Source: Verrucomicrobiaceae bacterium (GTDB lineage: Bacteria > Verrucomicrobiota > Verrucomicrobiia > Verrucomicrobiales > Verrucomicrobiaceae). Taken from it: a stretch of DNA of 54,120 bases. The DNA lies in assembly GCA_029865835.1 (NCBI GenBank), contig JARXAL010000039.1:1-54120 (forward strand), in the 5' to 3' direction. Made by a program: the position numbers and the translations under genes. The notes under the pieces are model-generated. The model was given only the letters and a program-made list of their open reading frames with translations, made no database searches and was not told the DNA's origin. Below are positions 52,721 through 54,120 of this stretch, one piece after another (position 1 is the first letter of the stretch; each line of letters begins with the position of its first letter).

Positions 52721-53206
52721 ATGGCTCTCCTCCGACGCCTCCCCTTCCGCTTCCATTGGGCACTCGTCCTTTTGATGGGAGCCGTCATCCCCCTCATCAC
52801 CGCCAAAACCGACAAACCCGGCGAGTTCTACCCCTTCTCGAACTTCCCCATGTACTCGTCCTTCGAGCCAGACACCTACCTCGTCTACATCACCGACCTC
52901 GAAGACAAACCCCTCGCCATCTCCCCTGTCTTCGGCACCTCCGCCTCCGACATCAAAAAAACCTACGACCGCAAGCTCGGCGAACTCAAACCCCGCGCCC
53001 CCAAAGGCACGCGCAAGGCCAATCTCCCTCTCCCCCTCAAACAGGAAGCCGCCGCCGAAACCCTCGCCGCCCTGGTCAAACGCATCTCCCCCAGTCCCCA
53101 TCTCATTGGCAAAACCGGCCTCCGCCTCCATCAAGTCGACATCCACTACGACGGCGACCTCCTCACCCAGCGCAGCACCCCCGTCGGCCAGATCACCCTG
53201 CCATGA
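52721..53206 (+). CDS. Membrane-anchored protein partner of HTTM-like gene
   Basis: The 161-residue product has one N-terminal membrane helix ('HWALVLLMGAVIPLITA', about residues 12-28), then an extracytoplasmic part beginning 'GEFYPFSNFPMYSSFEPDTY' that holds no known catalytic motif. The 'FYPFSNFPMYS' phrase recurs in proteins encoded beside HTTM/vitamin-K-carboxylase-like membrane proteins. Its stop overlaps the next start (ATGA), so the two are translated as a pair. Function is unknown. Confidence 0.8.
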   Translation: MALLRRLPFRFHWALVLLMGAVIPLITAKTDKPGEFYPFSNFPMYSSFEPDTYLVYITDLEDKPLAISPVFGTSASDIKKTYDRKLGELKPRAPKGTRKANLPLPLKQEAAAETLAALVKRISPSPHLIGKTGLRLHQVDIHYDGDLLTQRSTPVGQITLP

Positions 53207-54120
53207 CCGCTTCCACCAGCACCTCCCCGCTCTGGAAACGCCTCTGGCTCAGCCTCTGGCGACTCGAACCCATCCGAATGCCACGTTGGGAAGTCTTCAT
53301 CGTCCGCCTCGCCTTCGCCCTCCTCGTCTGGGACACTCAAACCGGCTGGATCAGCTTCTGGAATGACCCTCCGCGCGCCGCCCGCGCCATGGTCGAAAAC
53401 GCCTCCACCTTCGACATCCGTTGGGACACCCAACCCCACCCCAACGGCCTCGGCTACCTCTTCGACTTCACCTTCATCTCCAATGACGCCATCGAAAAAC
53501 CCGTGCGCTACGCCATGGGCATCTCCCTCATCCTTTACGTCATCGGCATCCCCGGCGCCTTCACCCTCGCCATCCCCGTCTTCATGTGCCTGGCCACCTC
53601 CACCCTGGCCAATTCCCAAGGCAGTATCGGCCACACCGCCCAGGGCCTCCACCTCGCCCTCCTCGCCGTCTGGCTCGCCGCCCTCTACGTCTTCATCCAA
53701 AAAATCCGCCGCCGCCCGCTCAAATTCGGCTACACCAGCGGCGAATTCGAACTCGACTGGGCGCGCCAGGCCCTCTCCGCCGCCTACGTCGTCTCCGCCA
53801 TCACCAAACTCATCGTCTCCAAAGGCCTCTGGTTCCTCGACGCCAAATACTTCCCCCTGCACATCCTCAAAAACAACGAGATGCAGTACTTCGACACCCT
53901 CGACGAAACCACCCGCCGCCTCGACTGGCTGCCCGACTTCGCCCTCCAACACCCCCACTGGTGCCAGTTCCTCTTCGGCATCGCCCTCCCCCTCGAACTC
54001 TTCGTCTTCATCGGCCTCCGCAACCGCCGCGCCGCCGCCCTCTTCGGCCTCGGCCTCATCGGCTTCCATCAAAGCGTCACCGAACTCACCCACCTCGCCT
54101 TCATCTTCAACAAACTCCTC
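53203..54120 (+). CDS. HTTM-like integral membrane protein, 3' truncated
   Basis: An open frame runs from ATG 53203 to the window edge (306 codons, no stop). The product has at least six hydrophobic helices (for example 'VRYAMGISLILYVIGIPGAF', 'FLFGIALPLELFVFIGL') and polar segments such as 'GHTAQGLHLALLAVWLAALY'. The arrangement resembles HTTM (horizontally transferred transmembrane) proteins related to vitamin-K-dependent gamma-carboxylase; the assignment is by gestalt. It overlaps the preceding gene by four bases and is the last gene in the window. Confidence 0.75.
   Translation, partial: MTASTSTSPLWKRLWLSLWRLEPIRMPRWEVFIVRLAFALLVWDTQTGWISFWNDPPRAARAMVENASTFDIRWDTQPHPNGLGYLFDFTFISNDAIEKPVRYAMGISLILYVIGIPGAFTLAIPVFMCLATSTLANSQGSIGHTAQGLHLALLAVWLAALYVFIQKIRRRPLKFGYTSGEFELDWARQALSAAYVVSAITKLIVSKGLWFLDAKYFPLHILKNNEMQYFDTLDETTRRLDWLPDFALQHPHWCQFLFGIALPLELFVFIGLRNRRAAALFGLGLIGFHQSVTELTHLAFIFNKLL

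Noticed and set aside
53146-54093. 315-residue - strand frame at the window end
   Set aside because: Glu/Gly/Ala-rich shadow of the HTTM-like membrane gene, which is open to the edge on the + strand.

Overview
The window most likely comes from a member of the Verrucomicrobia (PVC superphylum), probably close to Verrucomicrobiaceae/Prosthecobacter. The reasons are a 3-keto-disaccharide hydrolase (DUF1080) protein, planctomycete-type cytochrome domains (PSCyt1, DUF1549, DUF1553), PPC-domain proteins, many signal-peptide-bearing coiled-coil proteins and sparse Shine-Dalgarno sequences. This is inference from gene content; no 16S gene is present.

Layout. (1) 1-3.3 kb, + strand: the 3' end of a double DUF1080 protein, then a tight run of a degenerate receiver protein, trpF and a rhodanese protein, followed by a di-heme cytochrome c. 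(2) 3.3-12.3 kb, - strand: three large exported proteins (heme-WD40-coiled-coil; PSCyt1-DUF1549-DUF1553; PPC-domain) that look like one extracytoplasmic system. (3) 12.5-17.6 kb, - strand: an exopolysaccharide export set (outer-membrane barrel, Wza-like exporter, Wzc-like BY-kinase). (4) 17.7-34.2 kb, - strand: the str-S10-spc ribosomal superoperon, rpsL-rpsG-fusA-rpsJ through rplO-secY, then map and a eukaryotic-type hisA. A gene for an exported coiled-coil protein sits between rplV and rpsS. tuf, rpsN, rpmD and the whole alpha operon are missing from their usual places. (5) 34.2-35.9 kb: a structured leader upstream of rpsL and a badly decayed IS4-superfamily (IS1634-like) transposase. (6) 35.9-44.2 kb, - strand: hisI followed by nuoHIJKLMN, the membrane arm of complex I plus NuoI, without nuoA-G. 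(7) 44.3-54.1 kb: mostly + strand housekeeping genes (tmk, holB-like, HAD phosphatase, DUF2851, cca, Trm112-like) and a membrane pair at the edge. These are interrupted by - strand genes for a kinase-fold protein, a coiled-coil lipoprotein, a sigma factor and a mini-lipoprotein.

How the genes fit together. The ribosomal block supplies translation and Sec export; map removes initiator methionine. hisA and hisI are two non-adjacent steps of histidine synthesis, and trpF belongs to tryptophan synthesis, so amino-acid genes are scattered rather than in operons. The three-gene polysaccharide set contains export and chain-length control but no glycosyltransferases, so the sugar-building enzymes must be elsewhere.

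Most unusual points: the exported coiled-coil protein embedded in the S10 operon, the eukaryote-type HisA, a kinase-fold protein I cannot assign to a family, the heme/WD40/650-residue coiled-coil protein with its partners, the Asp-less receiver, an Asn in the L2 DHPHGGG motif, and RNA-structure candidates upstream of rpsL and secY. No tRNA, rRNA, CRISPR array or intact mobile element was seen.
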